From the NCBI GenBank assembly GCA_029379385.1, contig CM055613.1, positions 12,418,001 to 12,482,000 on the forward strand: 64,000 nucleotides of DNA, written 5' to 3'. The notes beneath the pieces are model-generated. The model was not told the DNA's origin. It ran no database searches and was given only the letters and a program-made list of their open reading frames with translations. Made by a program: the position numbers and the translations under genes. The stretch comes from Quillaja saponaria (lineage: Eukaryota; Streptophyta; Magnoliopsida; Fabales; Quillajaceae). Below are positions 35,364-47,800 of the stretch, piece by piece (position 1 is the stretch's first letter; every line of letters begins with the position of its first letter).

Positions 35364-35542
35364 GGGCTAGTTTGGTATGCGAGAATGACCATTTCATTCC
35401 ATGTATGATTTCATGGAATGAACATTATTTCGTTTAGTACGTTTTTAGCCTCAGAATACTCATTCAATTCCTACCATTTTATTTCATAGAAGTAAGAATC
35501 CTCAAACCCACCTAGGGGGTGGGATTACTCATTCTTACTTCT
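35364..35542 (+). mobile_element. MITE copy 1, inserted in the gypsy gag region
   Basis: Starts GGGCTAGTTTGGTATGC. Reading the second copy (55614-55800) in reverse complement gives the same order: CTAGTTTGRTA, CATTCCATG, CTCATTC, ATCCTCAAACC, CCTAGG, CTCATT, CTTCT. It carries a hairpin (GAAGTAAGAAT at 35489-35499 with ATTCTTACTTC at 35530-35541). The last about ten bases of the terminus are missing relative to copy 2. Confidence 0.65.
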
Positions 35543-35599
35543 TCAAGGCCTGAAAAAGAATGTGGACATGAATAAATTAGACCGGGAGGAACATTTATA

Positions 35600-36070
35600 G
35601 CAAGTACTATGATCCTACCGAATTATAATGAAAGTTGCCACAAGGGAGACGCCTTTTAATTTGACCTATGGAACAGATGCGGTTATACCTTTGGAGATAG
35701 GTATACCATCCTTATGGTAGAGTCCTTTTCCAAGAAAAGCAATGAAATGGAAATGAGGACAAACCTTAACCTGTTGGATAAGGTTAAGGAGAAAGCTCGA
35801 CTCCATCAGCAAATCATAACTGAAATTGAGACTCTTACAAGTAGGCGACCTTGTCTTGAGACTTAATCAGTTCAAGAGTAGTGGCTAGGAGAGGAAGCTC
35901 AAAGAATCCTGTGAAGGCCCATACCATATTGACCAGGTGGTAAGCCTAGGGGCCTACAAAATCAGAACTAAGGAAGGGAAAGTGCTCCCGATCAGTTTCA
36001 ACACCCACCATTTAAAACTATATTACCATTATTGTGTACCGCTCGACGAGGTTTTAGATCTCCCTACTTT
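35600..36070 (+). pseudogene. C-terminal end of gypsy pol (integrase tail)
   Basis: With frame changes one reads ATRETPFNLTYGTDAVIPLE, then IGIPSLMVESFSKKSNEMEM and LNLLDKVKEKARLHQQIITE. This is the standard post-catalytic integrase tail (ATGxTPFxLxYGxEAVxPxE). Several stops follow. The integrase core is absent upstream. Confidence 0.75.
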
Positions 36071-36799
36071 GTAAATGCTTGTACTACATATATGAAGCTT
36101 TTTCTTTACAGACCAACTACACCTTATTTACTTTCGAGTATAAGACTTCGCCAAAAAATCCATAGGAAAAAAATGGCCAAGGTTCACCTGGTCGTCCAAT
36201 GGCCTAGATAAGGAACCCGACCTCTCATACTGCTCGTGGTGCTGGTAAGCGAGGCCGACAGGCCATAACCTTGTGGTATGAGCCATCCACAAGTTTTTTT
36301 GTAGGGAATGTAAAATACAAGAAAGTACCCCCACCTATAGATGTTAAAGATTGAACCTTATACAGGTGAGGTGAAGCCCTGAGAAGTTGGTAGGATTGGC
36401 TACGAGGTCCAACTCCATTAGTCCATGCTCGGATATGTAAACCTTTAAAGACACAGACTTTCAAAAAGTCAGACCTAGTGGAACCCATAAATCATATGGA
36501 GGACGGGAAATGAAAACAAGACAGGGTTCGACGACCTCTAATAGACCTCGTTTTCAATAAGATTTTTCAGATCGCTAGGTATAATAATCAGGTAGTAAGC
36601 CCAAGCAAAATGAAGAAATAAAGTATTAAATATTATACTATAAGTTAAAGCAAAAATTAAGAACTTCATCTATAAATGTGCAAAATACATATTACAAATT
36701 CATAATCGTTCAATACATCACAAATTAGACATCATAAATTCACAAGTGTAAACATAACTATTGGTCACCATTCTTATGGTCGACTGACCATAATTTTTG

Positions 36800-39200
36800 T
36801 CTACGCTAGCGTTAGCGTCTTGAGCAGCCTCCTCGCTAGCAGTTTCTTTATCCTCCGCCTCTTCATCAGACTCCTCTCCTTCTACAACAGCTTTGGCCTA
36901 GGCAAGCATCCTAACCAGCCTCGCCTCCTCTTCTACTTCTTCTTCACAAGGCCACTTCGCCTCAGATATGTTCAGGGAGGAGTTGCACTCCCTCAACCAG
37001 ACTCGACAGCTGACCCAACCATTGGTGTAGAAGTGATTACTAGAATCGTAAATCATTTGTCGACACTCGTCAGAGTTTTTAAAATTTTCAACAGCTTTTC
37101 AAGTCTCCTCCTTGGATGAGTCCATCTCAGCCCTCAATCTGGCGATCCTCTCATCTTTCTTAGCTTGGACCTCTGCAGTCTAGGCGAGTTCCTCCTTGAG
37201 TCGTGCCAGCTTGGACTCCTATGATAGACATTATTCAAGCTCCTCTTTGAGGTGAGCTACCTCTTCGGTCTATTTAAGACACTGCTTAAGCCAGCTTTTT
37301 ACCTCACCCCCCAGACATTAGACTTCATTTTTGAGCGCATTATATTGTTTTGTGATAACTCACTTTTCAGCCTCGGCTTTTTTAGCTTGTACTAATCGAG
37401 CTTTCAGCCTTTCATTTTCTTGAATACTGTTAATTAGTTTATTAGATGAGTACTCGGTGTCTTCCAAGGCTTTTTTCAGTTTAGCATATAAGGACACCTT
37501 ATATTGTTTGGACTGCAGGTCGACAAAGTTTGTATTAGAAATATCACATATAAATAACATGGCAACAAAAAAATGCATGTGTAAGCTGTTCACCATACCT
37601 GAACGCCAGTAGATAGCCTAGTAATGAAGGCGCTCTCTAAGGGAAGGTCTTCGATTAGCGTCGCATCTGCTAGCATAGTAGTCCCTCGAGCTATAGAAAA
37701 GGCAACACTTAGAATATCGTTAATATAAGCGTACTCCTTGGCACCTAGGAAAACATATGCTAGTACTTTGGAAATAGAAAAGCCATCTGGTCCAGAAGGC
37801 TCTTTGAGAGAGGGTTCGACTCTCACCCTTTTCTATGGGTGAACAGATATGGGAGGAGGAAGAGGTGTCGTCTCACGATCATTCGCAGGGACCATGCTCA
37901 ATGGTAAGGCTTCCCATACCATCTCAGCAGATTGGGATCTTCTGGAGCTCGGGGAATAGACGATCCCTCAGAAGGAGAGCGGTTAGGGACCGAGCCTTTC
38001 TTCACCATCTTCTTGGGAGGTCGATTGCTCCCTTTGGCTACTTGCTTTTTTCTCTAATAGCTTCTAGCCTTCACCTAAAGGAAACTTTCACTTCAGCGAC
38101 CTCCTGTTCTGGTGTGAGACTTATGTCTGCAAAGACCAAAGAAATCAAGAGCTCAATAATAATACAAATATAAAATACTAGTGAACAACACAAGAAAAAT
38201 CTCCAAGTGAGAACTAATCGCCAGCTCGGATAGGCCAATCCTCACCCACGCCAGAAGTAAAATGCACTGTGTAAAACAATTTCCCTTGCTAGTATTTTTT
38301 GTACAATAGGATCTTGGAGTACTTCTTGTATTGTACTCGATTCATCCTTGGGGGTTTCTTAGGCTTCCAAATCCTCAGGATGCCTCACTTATATAGCAAG
38401 CTGGTGAGGCGAGGAGCCTCGACGAAGAAGTAGCGAGATTTTCACTCTTTATTGTTGTCAAGTTGTCAGTGGTATAGGTCATCCTTCTAAGAAATAGATC
38501 CACCTTTCCGACATGCTCTTAATGTGGTGAGCCAATTGCCAGAGTTTGACAGACACTGATGAAGGTGACAAAAAATCGCCAAGCATTGGGGATGACCTGA
38601 GCTGGACAGATGAAGGGATGGAAGGGATAGCAAACTCCTACTTTAATGTACTCATTATATAAACAAAAGGTGTTGGGGCGAAAGTGATGGGGGCAAAAGT
38701 GACAGGGGAGATCTCCATAAGGCCTAACCTTGTATACTTTGGCCCCAATAGGCTCAAAATATAACCTACTTAAGGTTTCCAGCTTTGCATTACTTATGAC
38801 ATTCTTATGGAACTTACTGCAGCAGTGTTGGTCTGAGGCCAAAATACCGCCACATCATCCTCAGACTCTTCATACTCGTCCCTCTCAGGCGAGAAGAGGA
38901 ACAAGGCAGTAGCCTCGTCCTCAAATTCAAAACTCTTATACTAAGTGTTATCTAAGCCCAAGGATACAGGAGGACGATAAGTTTGGGCTTTGGGGAACAC
39001 TTTTCCTTTTCCAGGGCGGTAGATAGGCTCCTCGCCCATGGGCACTATGGTGCCATTTATTGGGTGGTCACAGGACAATTTTAGGGGTAGGGCAAATGGA
39101 GAAGCTCTCTTACCAGACATAGTTGGCGAATTGAAGAAACTTGAAAAATTTAGAGAAGGTTAGAAGTTCGTACCTAACAATAAAGAAATGAATGTTATGA
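36800..39200 (-). pseudogene. Antisense extra ORF of the gypsy element (gypsy-type 'transposase_28' family), broken
   Basis: On the minus strand, 38842-38519 gives FHPFICPAQVIPNAWRFFVT, the conserved start of the putative gypsy-type transposon domain (PF04195). 37826-37590 gives SISKVLAYVFLGAKEYAYIN, and 37596-37360 and onward is a Lys/Glu-rich coiled coil (KLKKALEDTEYSSNKL...). The pieces are in different frames with stops between them. Extra antisense ORFs between pol and the 3' LTR are known from Tat-group elements; their role is unknown. Confidence 0.6.
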
Positions 39201-39629
39201 GGTTTATCTCCCAACTAGATGATCTAGTTGGACTCAAAATAGCAGAACTTCTCTAAGAAAATCTGAAAGTGAGACACAAAGGGGGATGAACCCCTTATAT
39301 AGGTTTCACAGACTTCCCTCGCACTCCATGCCCAGTGTATCAGGATCACGTGGCTCAACACCAATGGTAGCCTACCACATCCTCCAATAAAAAGAGGATT
39401 CGACTCAGAATATAAAAATTTGTGAGATAGCCAATGACAGAAGGGAATTAGGCCCACAGTCGTCATGTTTCAAGGTTACATCTTGCCTTTTTGGGAGACC
39501 TATTCATCTGCCGAGCAATTTTCACTCTTGGTTGTTGGATTTCAGTGACCCAGAACCAATTTCACAAGTTTTGGAGACCTGATAAGCCTTTTGCAAGATT
39601 TTCTCAAGACTTCTTGTTTGGGGGACTAG

Positions 39630-39972
39630 AGTTAATATAATATATTGATACCCAATGAAAGCTTGCCATATGGCAGTCATCCAAAGACTTGAAGGCGTGA
39701 ACAGTTCAGGTAATCTATGCCAATACTCTCTTCTACTATATATGCACACCTCAGTGTCTAAAAAGAGACAGAACACACACTTAGACTATTAGGCTTGAAC
39801 TCACTCATTCTTGGTTTTATTGCTCTCCCTTTCTGACTTGATAGCACCTAAGGAGCTCACTCAGAACCTTGCTCTCATCCATTATTTGCAGGTCAAACTC
39901 GAAGGCACGAAGATTATCAGATTGCTAGGAATACAGACACGAAAGATAGTGCAAAAAAATTTAACATTAATA
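39630..39972 (+). repeat. 3' LTR of the gypsy element
   Basis: Follows the polypurine tract. Starts (A)GTTAATATAATATATTG and ends TTTAACATTAATA. Confidence 0.75.
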
Positions 39973-40526
39973 GATTATTTAGATATAATATGATAATCTG
40001 ATCTTGTTTCCTGCAAACAACTACACTCACAAGATAACCGCTTCCTCACATTCCATTACTGAAACCTTGTTTGGAGAAACACAAAAGTGCATGAAAAGTA
40101 GACTTGCAATCTCTATCTTTATGAACACGTAACAAATTGTGTTTTCGACTGTAGTCAATATGCTTAGAAACTTTCCAAAGAGTGGAGTCTCTTATTCAAG
40201 CCTCTTCTCCCTGATCCCCTGTTCTAGAACTTATAATTAGCAACATAAATTTCCCTATAAATTTGGTCAAGCTTGCTAGACAGTTGTAAAGCAGCAAAGC
40301 ATTTCCCAACAGCTAGAGAAAGCATGAGATTTTACTAGGTTGGGTGAAAGAGCGAATCTGCAGAATACATAAATGATCAAATGAAGAGAAGTGAAATAGT
40401 AATCACAATTGAATATCCAATTTTATCAACTTAGTAGATAGGCACCATACCCTATCTTCTCACTTCCCTTCTTTCATTTCGTCCTTTGTTCTAGCTAAAC
40501 TAGAACAGTTTTCTTCGAAATTGCAG

Positions 40527-40937
40527 TGATGTAGAACAAAAATGAGAATTAAATTATTTTAGTTTCTTGTATTTTAATAATTATGATGTAATTCTATTAG
40601 TTATTAGTTATAGGTTTATTTTATGTTTTTCTTAGTCCCACATAGGAAATAAAAGTAGAAGTTAGTGATTAGAAGTAGCATAAATTTAATATTTTGTCTT
40701 TAGTTTCATATTGCTAAGATGTGAGTTGGCTAGTACTTAAAACTTTTATTTACAAAGGTTTCTATCAAGTTGTAAAATCATCCAATAATTCAAACATTTT
40801 ATTAATTAAAAAATTCATATATTTGTTTTATATCTCTGGTGCACCAGATTGATATTTTTCCTTATGTGCAAGGGTATTTTGAAGGTCCGACATGATCGAC
40901 CCTTGTTTTACCCTTGTTTTATCGCTTCTGTATCGCA
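40527..40937 (+). repeat. 5' LTR of the compact element
   Basis: 411 bp, TG...CA. It is about 50 bp longer than the 3' LTR, owing to short indels in the AT-rich centre. Confidence 0.8.
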
Positions 40938-41199
40938 ATAAGTAGTACCAAAGCTAGAAATCGCTCTTGCTGAGGCAACCTTCTTAGCAACATTAGTTGT
41001 AAAGTGAAGACTTTTTTGGATAAGGTTACAGACATAAGAGAAAAGGATGACCCATGAGTTCCATGAGACCCATAACTTTCTCGTCGACTTGGGTGGCACC
41101 AACATGATTCGTGATAATGGTAGAAACAATTGAGTCGGAGATTATGATCGCGACCAACCTATCAACCGATGTGGTTCTGCAAGTCTTCATAGGCAATAA

Positions 41200-41460
41200 A
41201 CCTATGACGAGATTCCAATTCTTGATGGTGACTTCTTCAAAAGGGAATTCATCAACTTGTTAGTAAATTTTGAATTTTATTTTGAGTGTATGAAGATTCT
41301 TGAAGATCATAAATTGAATCTTGCATACTGTAAACTTGATTATAATGTGGCGACTTGGTGGAATAGTTTACAAAATTATAGAGCCAGACAATGTAAAAGA
41401 AAAATTCATTCTTGGATAAAAATGAGAAATCTAATTATTTTAGAATTGTTTTCTTAGTGG
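41200..41460 (+). pseudogene. Gag remnant in the compact LTR element
   Basis: Encodes FEFYFECMKILEDHKLNLAY, then CKLDYNVATWWNSLQNYRAR and GKRKIHSW-like sequence. This is the gypsy gag pattern (L..VE..FE....PE..KV.L.A.KL...A..WW..L). About 90 residues are left; it stops before the zinc knuckle. Confidence 0.65.
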
Positions 41461-41739
41461 AAATGAGAGTTAACTATAGACTTAGAAATCCTAAATATAT
41501 CACTTAAGAATTGTTGTAGATGTTGATTTCATCGGCATTGAAGCAATACTTAGCAAAGTGGTTGATCCATTATTTGAGTTGAAAGTCAACGTGAATATTT
41601 AGGATGCAAAAATTATGAAGTTTAAATGTGAGAATACTTCAAAAAGTTTCAAGTATTCTAAATATCTCTTCATATTGAGAGGAAGATATAAGTTCGTGTT
41701 ATTAAACTCGAAGTCGAGTTTTCTCTAAGTGAAGGGAAC

Positions 41740-42097
41740 TGACGCAGGACTAAAATGAGGATTAAATTATTTTAGTTTCTTATATTTTAATAATTATGAT
41801 GTAATTCTCTTAGTTATTAGTTTTAAATTTATTTTATATTTCTCTTAGTCTCACATAGAAAATAGAAGTAGTATAAATTTAATATTATCTTTAGTCTCAC
41901 ATCGCTAAGATGAGAGTTAGTTAGTACATGAAACCTTTATTTCTATCAAGTTGTAAAATCATCCAATAATTCAAACATTTTATCAATTAAAGATTTTATA
42001 TCTTTGATATGCTAGATTAATAATTTTTCTTGTGCACAAGAATATTTTGAGGGTCTGACGTGATTAACCCTTGTTTTATTACTTCCGTCCCGCCTCA
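41740..42097 (+). repeat. 3' LTR of the compact element
   Basis: 358 bp. Shares long blocks with the 5' LTR, for example TTGTAAAATCATCCAATAAT, in the same order. Confidence 0.8.
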
Positions 42098-42102
42098 TGC
42101 AG

Positions 42103-43690
42103 TAAGAGCCTACATATACTAACATATACAAAAAACATAGAAGGCCAAAAAAAAATTAGAAGGCTGTCCAGGCCCCAGGGTATTGTCTATGATTGGGTCC
42201 TGAGAAGGTGTCATATTTGTCTACGTGCTTCTTTGTCGGTAGAAATGTGTCGTGTATGACATATTGCAATTTTGTATCATGTTTTCATGTCAGTTACTCA
42301 TGCTATTAGTACAGCACCTTAGACCAAGTTCAGGTTCTTGTCATCTTGCTGTATCCCCAATTACAGAACCGGCTCTTCAATCTTAATTTCGATAATTATA
42401 TAAGCAATTGAAAAGAAAAAAAGAGAGGAAGACTCCTTGATTAGTAAATTTGAAGTCAAAAGAGTGCTTGAGTTCCTGTAATTGACATCAAGAATGCTCA
42501 CGTGTTCAGGAAGCAATGAAGCATCCTGAACCATAGTACAGGCTATGGTGGTTTCGCTGATCTGCTTCTGTTGAACCCAACATACAACTGGTCATTTGTC
42601 CATGAGAAGCAATTATTCCATAGACTTGGTTTATCAGACTTAGTTAGACAAAGCAAATAAATACGGTGCCTGTTTTGAATGGACAAATACCATCCTCCGA
42701 ACCTGATCAATTCTAGTGGAGTGTATAAGTTAGCTCATCTTTCGGAATCTATGAAGATGTATTCACCACCAGCACAAAGAGGGCCAGAACCATCACTGCC
42801 AAGAGGGAGTGAGATTTAACTGCAAAGTTCTAATGGATAACATTCCACTATCTATCATTCTTCTTAGAGTGCGAAAGTGTAAAAAGCTAGATATGTGATG
42901 GTCATGTGTAGAACATAGCTTCTCATTTTGATTGAGCCCTTCCATTGAGAGAGAAAAACACACATAGATAGGATCCAAAATCCAGAGGGATAAAAGAAAA
43001 CCTTCAACAATCAAATCCAACCATTAAGCTTTGGCCCCGTTCTTTAAATTGACTTTTATAACCCTCCAAACATATATTAATCAACACCTCACAACTCATC
43101 CCTGAAAACTACTACCAACAAACTTTTGTTCTTTCTGCATAAGTGGAAGTTCATTTTCCTTATCATCACATAAAACCTGTAGCAGTTATAGTGTTATACA
43201 CTTACTAAAAGCAGTATATACACTGTTGATAAACTGGTGAATAAAGTAAACATACTCCTTAAACGGAGTTTTTGATGTACCTCCCCCTAGTCCAGCAGAT
43301 CAGTATCTTTAACTTAACAATGAAGAACAAAGAATTTCCTCTATTCATGCAACCAATTACAATGGTCTCTTTTGACAAAATAAGTACACTACATGAAGTG
43401 CATCTGAAGATCTCATCACTAAAATTGCCTACAACAGCACAACAGAATGTTATAAGAAACCAAATGGAATCAAATATCACATGAGACAGAGCCATATAGC
43501 AACTCAAAATCGCAATGAGATTATTTTTGTCAAATTACAACAACAAACAACAACCAAGTAAAAAGAAAACTTGTCACTAGCAAATTCACTTACTTCCTAT
43601 AGCTATGCAGTAATGCAGACCTATATAATATGGAAACTACTAAATGGAAGCTTATACATTTAATATGAGAAATACCTCTAACACCTTTAA
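42103..43690. other. Intergenic / 3' flank of the STOP2-like gene
   Basis: No gene or repeat recognised. The right end holds the 3' UTR of the minus-strand zinc finger gene. Confidence 0.4.
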
Positions 43691-43694
43691 ATTG

Positions 43695-44840
43695 TCACGC
43701 TCCTCCATAACTTACATCATTAGGAAACCCCGGCATATCTGGTAAACAATAATTCTCAATTGATCCAAAACTATCAAAGTCGAAGAATCCTCCTAACAAC
43801 CCATTAGCCTGACCCCCATCATCATCCTCCTCCATAGCTGCCAGACCCTTTACTTTCACTTCCTCGTCCATGGCAACAGCCGGCATATGCCCCTCAAACA
43901 AAGCCATATGCCCAAACAATTTATCCTTCCTCGAAAATGTTGTTCCACAAGAGCACTTCCACTTCGATTCCCCACAATGCTTCAAGTGGCTCTTCAAATC
44001 CGAAAGAACTGAGAAGCTCTTCTTGTTGCATCGGTTACATGAATACAATTTTGGACAATGGCTTCGTTTGAAATGATTCTTTAAGCAAATCACTGACTTT
44101 AAAGGCCGGAACTTCTTGTGAGCCTTGTTCCGATTGCAACCCTCGAATGGGCAGGAGAACCGCGCCGCTCTAAGACGCGTTTCAACCAATTTATCAGAAG
44201 GCTTCGCCAATGCTTCAAGGGTCTTGAATTGGTTCCCGTGTGCACGCATATGCATTCGCAAATTAGCATCCCGCTTGAATCCTTTCCCGCAAATTTCACA
44301 GAAATGAATGTGCTCAGCTAACAATTGCACGGCATCCATCTCCACAATTTCACTCTCATCCTCACAAACACAATCTTCAACATCATCTTTCACCTCCTCA
44401 TCATCAAAAACCTCAACTTTCAAATCAGCCACTTGTTTACCTTTCTCTAGACCCGAACATTCCAACAGGGTTTTCGTAGAAGATATTGGATCCGGCGGGT
44501 TTGGTACTTCCCCAGAGATCGGAATTTCGGAAGCTCCACCACAGGTCAGGTTCTGGGAGCACGAGAGAAGAGCGGATCCGTTGACAATTATCTGGTGGAT
44601 GGCGGAGATGATCTCGTTGGAGACCATGTCCATATGATTCTTGCTGATCAGAACGTTCCTATATATAGATTCAGAAAGGAAGAGTTGCAGCGAATCCATT
44701 TTCTTTCGGACCGTTGAGAGATTCTGAAGTGGAACACGATGGTCCGTGCTCCGAACCAAATCATCCATAAGTACATCTTGGAATCCGCCGGCGGCGACAT
44801 ATTCCGACTGAAATTGAGAAGATTCGCCAGGTTCTGACAT
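43695..44840 (-). CDS. STOP2: STOP1/STOP2-type C2H2 zinc finger transcription factor, intronless
   Basis: Nuclear regulator; STOP1 in Arabidopsis drives acid-soil, aluminium and low-pH tolerance genes and STOP2 is its weaker relative. 381 residues in a single exon, close to the family. An N-terminal helix region and an acidic stretch (140-170) precede four fingers. Finger 1 is FCEICGKGFKRDANLRMHMRAH (Cys181, Cys184, His197, His201). Finger 2 is the long SCPFEGCNRNKAHKKF type (Cys230, Cys235, His256, His261). Finger 3 is YSCNRCNKKSFSVLSDLKSH. Finger 4 is WKCSCGTTFSRKDKLFGHMA. The linker HGNQFKTLEAL matches STOP proteins. The N-terminus is shorter than STOP1's (about 500), so STOP2-like. No TATA box seen; TACGACACCGTT is at 45031. 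Confidence 0.9.
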   Translation of the reverse strand: MSEPGESSQFQSEYVAAGGFQDVLMDDLVRSTDHRVPLQNLSTVRKKMDSLQLFLSESIYRNVLISKNHMDMVSNEIISAIHQIIVNGSALLSCSQNLTCGGASEIPISGEVPNPPDPISSTKTLLECSGLEKGKQVADLKVEVFDDEEVKDDVEDCVCEDESEIVEMDAVQLLAEHIHFCEICGKGFKRDANLRMHMRAHGNQFKTLEALAKPSDKLVETRLRAARFSCPFEGCNRNKAHKKFRPLKSVICLKNHFKRSHCPKLYSCNRCNKKSFSVLSDLKSHLKHCGESKWKCSCGTTFSRKDKLFGHMALFEGHMPAVAMDEEVKVKGLAAMEEDDDGGQANGLLGGFFDFDSFGSIENYCLPDMPGFPNDVSYGGA

Positions 44841-47800
44841 CTTAGCGAATGGCTGTGGCGAAGGAGAATTGGAGAAAGAGAAATGATCAGTCCGTCAGTG
44901 GTCAATGAATCTGATAAGCTTCGGGCCTCGGGCACATTGACCTCGGTGGTTACTTGGAAAGTTCGTCGCCACCAGTCGCAGTCGCAGCTCGCAATAGCGA
45001 TTAGTAACTGTTCAACCAGTGAGACTGTGATACGACACCGTTGGTAGTGTAAAAGGGAATACCTGGGCCTCTTGTGGGTCCATATGGGCCCAAGTGTACT
45101 AAAAGCTTTTTCCAGCTGAGCCCAAAAATTCAAGCCCACTAGGTTGATAGCTTAAAATATCTGCATGTATGTAAGAGAAAGAATATTTCTCCTATGCACA
45201 AATCTCTAATATAATATAGATTTTTTTAGCGGATTGTCAATTGTCATGCACAGAAAAATTTTGCGTAATTATTTTCCTATAAAATTATTTCGATTCGTAA
45301 TTCATTAAATATTTTAACTTGAAAGTGAAAAGTTCGAGTTTTATTAGAACAAAGAAAGAATTAAGAATATTTATGAGAGTCGAAGCCGAAGAATTAATAA
45401 TTCCAGTTATGTACCTAAGCTGGTTGTGCACCGAAGTTAAATGCATGCCTACTTGGGCCTCTAATGACGAAGGAAAATAACCCGACCTCATACCTGCCGC
45501 CATTAATTAAGTTTCTAATGTTGTTGCTACCAACTGCTACATATTATTGCAACGACAATCGTATGGGACTGTGCATGATTGCATGCAATTAAATTACATC
45601 AATAATCAAATTCCACTATGCATGATGTTTTCCTACTTCGTGCAACTTGCTCTAATTAACTATTCTGATCTCTTGTTTCTATTTGCTTATTATAGAGGAG
45701 CTTAATTATAATTAACAAAAGGCTGATGTGTTTTAAGTTTTGTATTACGGTAATTCTTCAAATTTGAGACTTCTAAGCTAAAAAGAATATAAATAACTTT
45801 TAACCATTGGGATATTCGATCGAAGATGAGAAGAGAATAATTTAAGGTCTTATATTGATAAATATCATTGGCTAGGATAATAAGTTCTCTTTCTTTCTTT
45901 TGATTATTAATGATGGATTAGGGGTGGGGGATTTGCATTAATTCAGATCATCTCCCATAATAGCACAAACAAAGTTTCATGGAATTTTCAAAAAAGAGTA
46001 TTTGACTGATGACTACTTTTTTGGAACCTAGTACTGATCTATGTCAACATCATACTAATTTCAAATCAAAGTAGTGCAAATTAATAACATTAATTCCTCT
46101 TATTTCACATAAAATGAGTGTAGTGCAAACAAAGTTTGATTTGTGTCTTTTGGCTGTGCAATGATGTATCGTATCATATGTGAAGTGTAGATATAATCAT
46201 TTAATTTTGTCCGTAAAATAACTCTCTAATACAACATGTGGTTTTTTTTCTCGTTCTCGACTGGGAATATATAAATTCATAAATAAAAAAATTATTTCAA
46301 CAAGAAGAATCAATAATATGAGAGACGAAAATTCATTTGATGTTGATATCAATTGTGAAATATATAATACCATTATCATGAGTGGGTGTTTGAATAGAAC
46401 GAAAACACCAAAACTAGTGAGCCATGACCTCACTAAATTACCAAATGTTTGCGAAAATAGAGCTACCTATATATCTATATATTTCCTCAATCTACAATTT
46501 TATTTGTTTCTTGAAGAAGCTTTTGACCCTTGACCCTTTTGTAATACTTCTCAAACCTCGATCAAACTATTATTTTGATGGAAAAAGAGAATTTTTCTTG
46601 TTTTTAATTTATTTCCCATTGAATTCTGAAATTTAAGAATATTATCGAAGTATCCAGTTTCATATATATAACATCTCTGACTTAAATTACCAACTCTAAA
46701 TAATTAGCTCACTAATAAACTAATTTCCCTTAGTACCTAAGTTCTAATTGTAAGCTTATCTCAGCCTATAATATGGTAGTCTAAAGTTAACTTTAGGACT
46801 TTTTTTGCTATTCTGGCTGCTCCTTGAACTCATCTTTTCCACCTCAAAGACTGATTATATCTATTTTAATCCAATCATACTCATTCAACTCATTCAATTT
46901 AAGATATATACTAGCTAGATATATAGGCTTGTTAAGCAAATAGGGTTAAAAAAGAAACAATAAAGTAGAAAAGGCAAGCATCAAAATATATCATTAATCA
47001 ACAGGACATGAAAGATGGATTAGTCAAAATACATTTAAGTCGGATTTGGATGTTATCTTACTTCTAAACTACTATAAATTGAAGAAAAAGTGGTGTCAAA
47101 AATGGAAAAAATGATCATCCAACCAAAGGATTGGTATTAAGTAGTTAACTGTGTCATATTTTCCAAATTAACGATGACTTATCACAGGGGGTTTTAAAAG
47201 ATTGTCTTGTTTAAGTTTGCTTTGACAACCATGATCACCTTATTGACTTTCATCAAATAATGCTTTTCCACAACGGCTCCAAATGTAATTTACATAGCCA
47301 TTCGATTTTGTGATCAACGTAACACGACCCACTATAATCCATGGGTATTAGAACTATGCCCCCAGTTTATCTTTTAAAACAACTTACAAGTTTAAGCTCT
47401 TTTTCAAAACTGTTTAGCAATAAAGTTTTGATTTTTGAACTTTACTAAAAAGGGTTTTGAGTTTTTAGAGTTTTAAAAGCTGAAATTAAAAATAAAAGTT
47501 TCTTCAAATAAAAAAAAAAGAAAAGAAAGAAAAGCTCATATAATTTTTTTATTAGGACAAATATACTTATAGTATTTGTCATATTTTAACATATACCCTT
47601 ATTCTAATTTTTTGTATAGAATCAACATCTCTCAAATAAGAAAAAAAGAAATACATGCTATCATTATTGAAAAAGTAAAATATATGTTTTCATTATTTAG
47701 ATATTAAAGTATTAATATAATTTTATTTTTTTAAAATAACTTGTTGTAAAAATGTTTCAGAATTAATGACCCTTTTAGTAATTTTAATTCTCAATATCAT

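Larger units (their letters stand above)
34347..39972 (+). mobile_element. Decayed Ty3/gypsy LTR retrotransposon, Tat-type, with antisense extra ORF
   Basis: LTRs at 34347-34685 and 39630-39972 share long blocks such as CAAAGACTTGAAGGCGTGAA and ACTTAGACTATTAGGC and differ at roughly a tenth of positions by eye, so the insertion is old. After the left LTR comes TTGGCATAGTCCGTG, like the TTGGCGCCGTC primer site of Tat elements; before the right LTR is a polypurine tract (TTTGGGGGAC, about 39617). Inside: gag (34964-35340), a MITE at 35364-35542, the tail of pol (35600-36070), then antisense coding remains (39200-36800). Protease, RT, RNase H and the integrase core are missing, so it cannot move alone. 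No clear target duplication. Confidence 0.85.
40527..42097 (+). mobile_element. Compact non-autonomous LTR retrotransposon with perfect TGCAG target duplication
   Basis: LTRs 40527-40937 and 41740-42097 both open TGAYGYAGRACWAAAATGAG and end in CA. TGCAG stands directly before (40522-40526) and after (42098-42102). The internal part is only 802 bp: a primer site AAGTAGTACCAAAGCTAG (40940-40957), a drifted initiator-Met site (normal TGGTATCAGAGC), then a gag remnant, then a purine-rich GTGAAGGGAAC before the 3' LTR. No pol. Moves, if at all, only with help. Confidence 0.85.

Noticed and set aside
43870..44637. Several plus-strand ORFs opposite the zinc finger gene
   Set aside because: Shadows of the minus-strand coding frame; no domain of their own.
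45285..45503. 72-codon minus-strand ORF
   Set aside because: No family similarity, AT-rich tail, no splice or promoter support.
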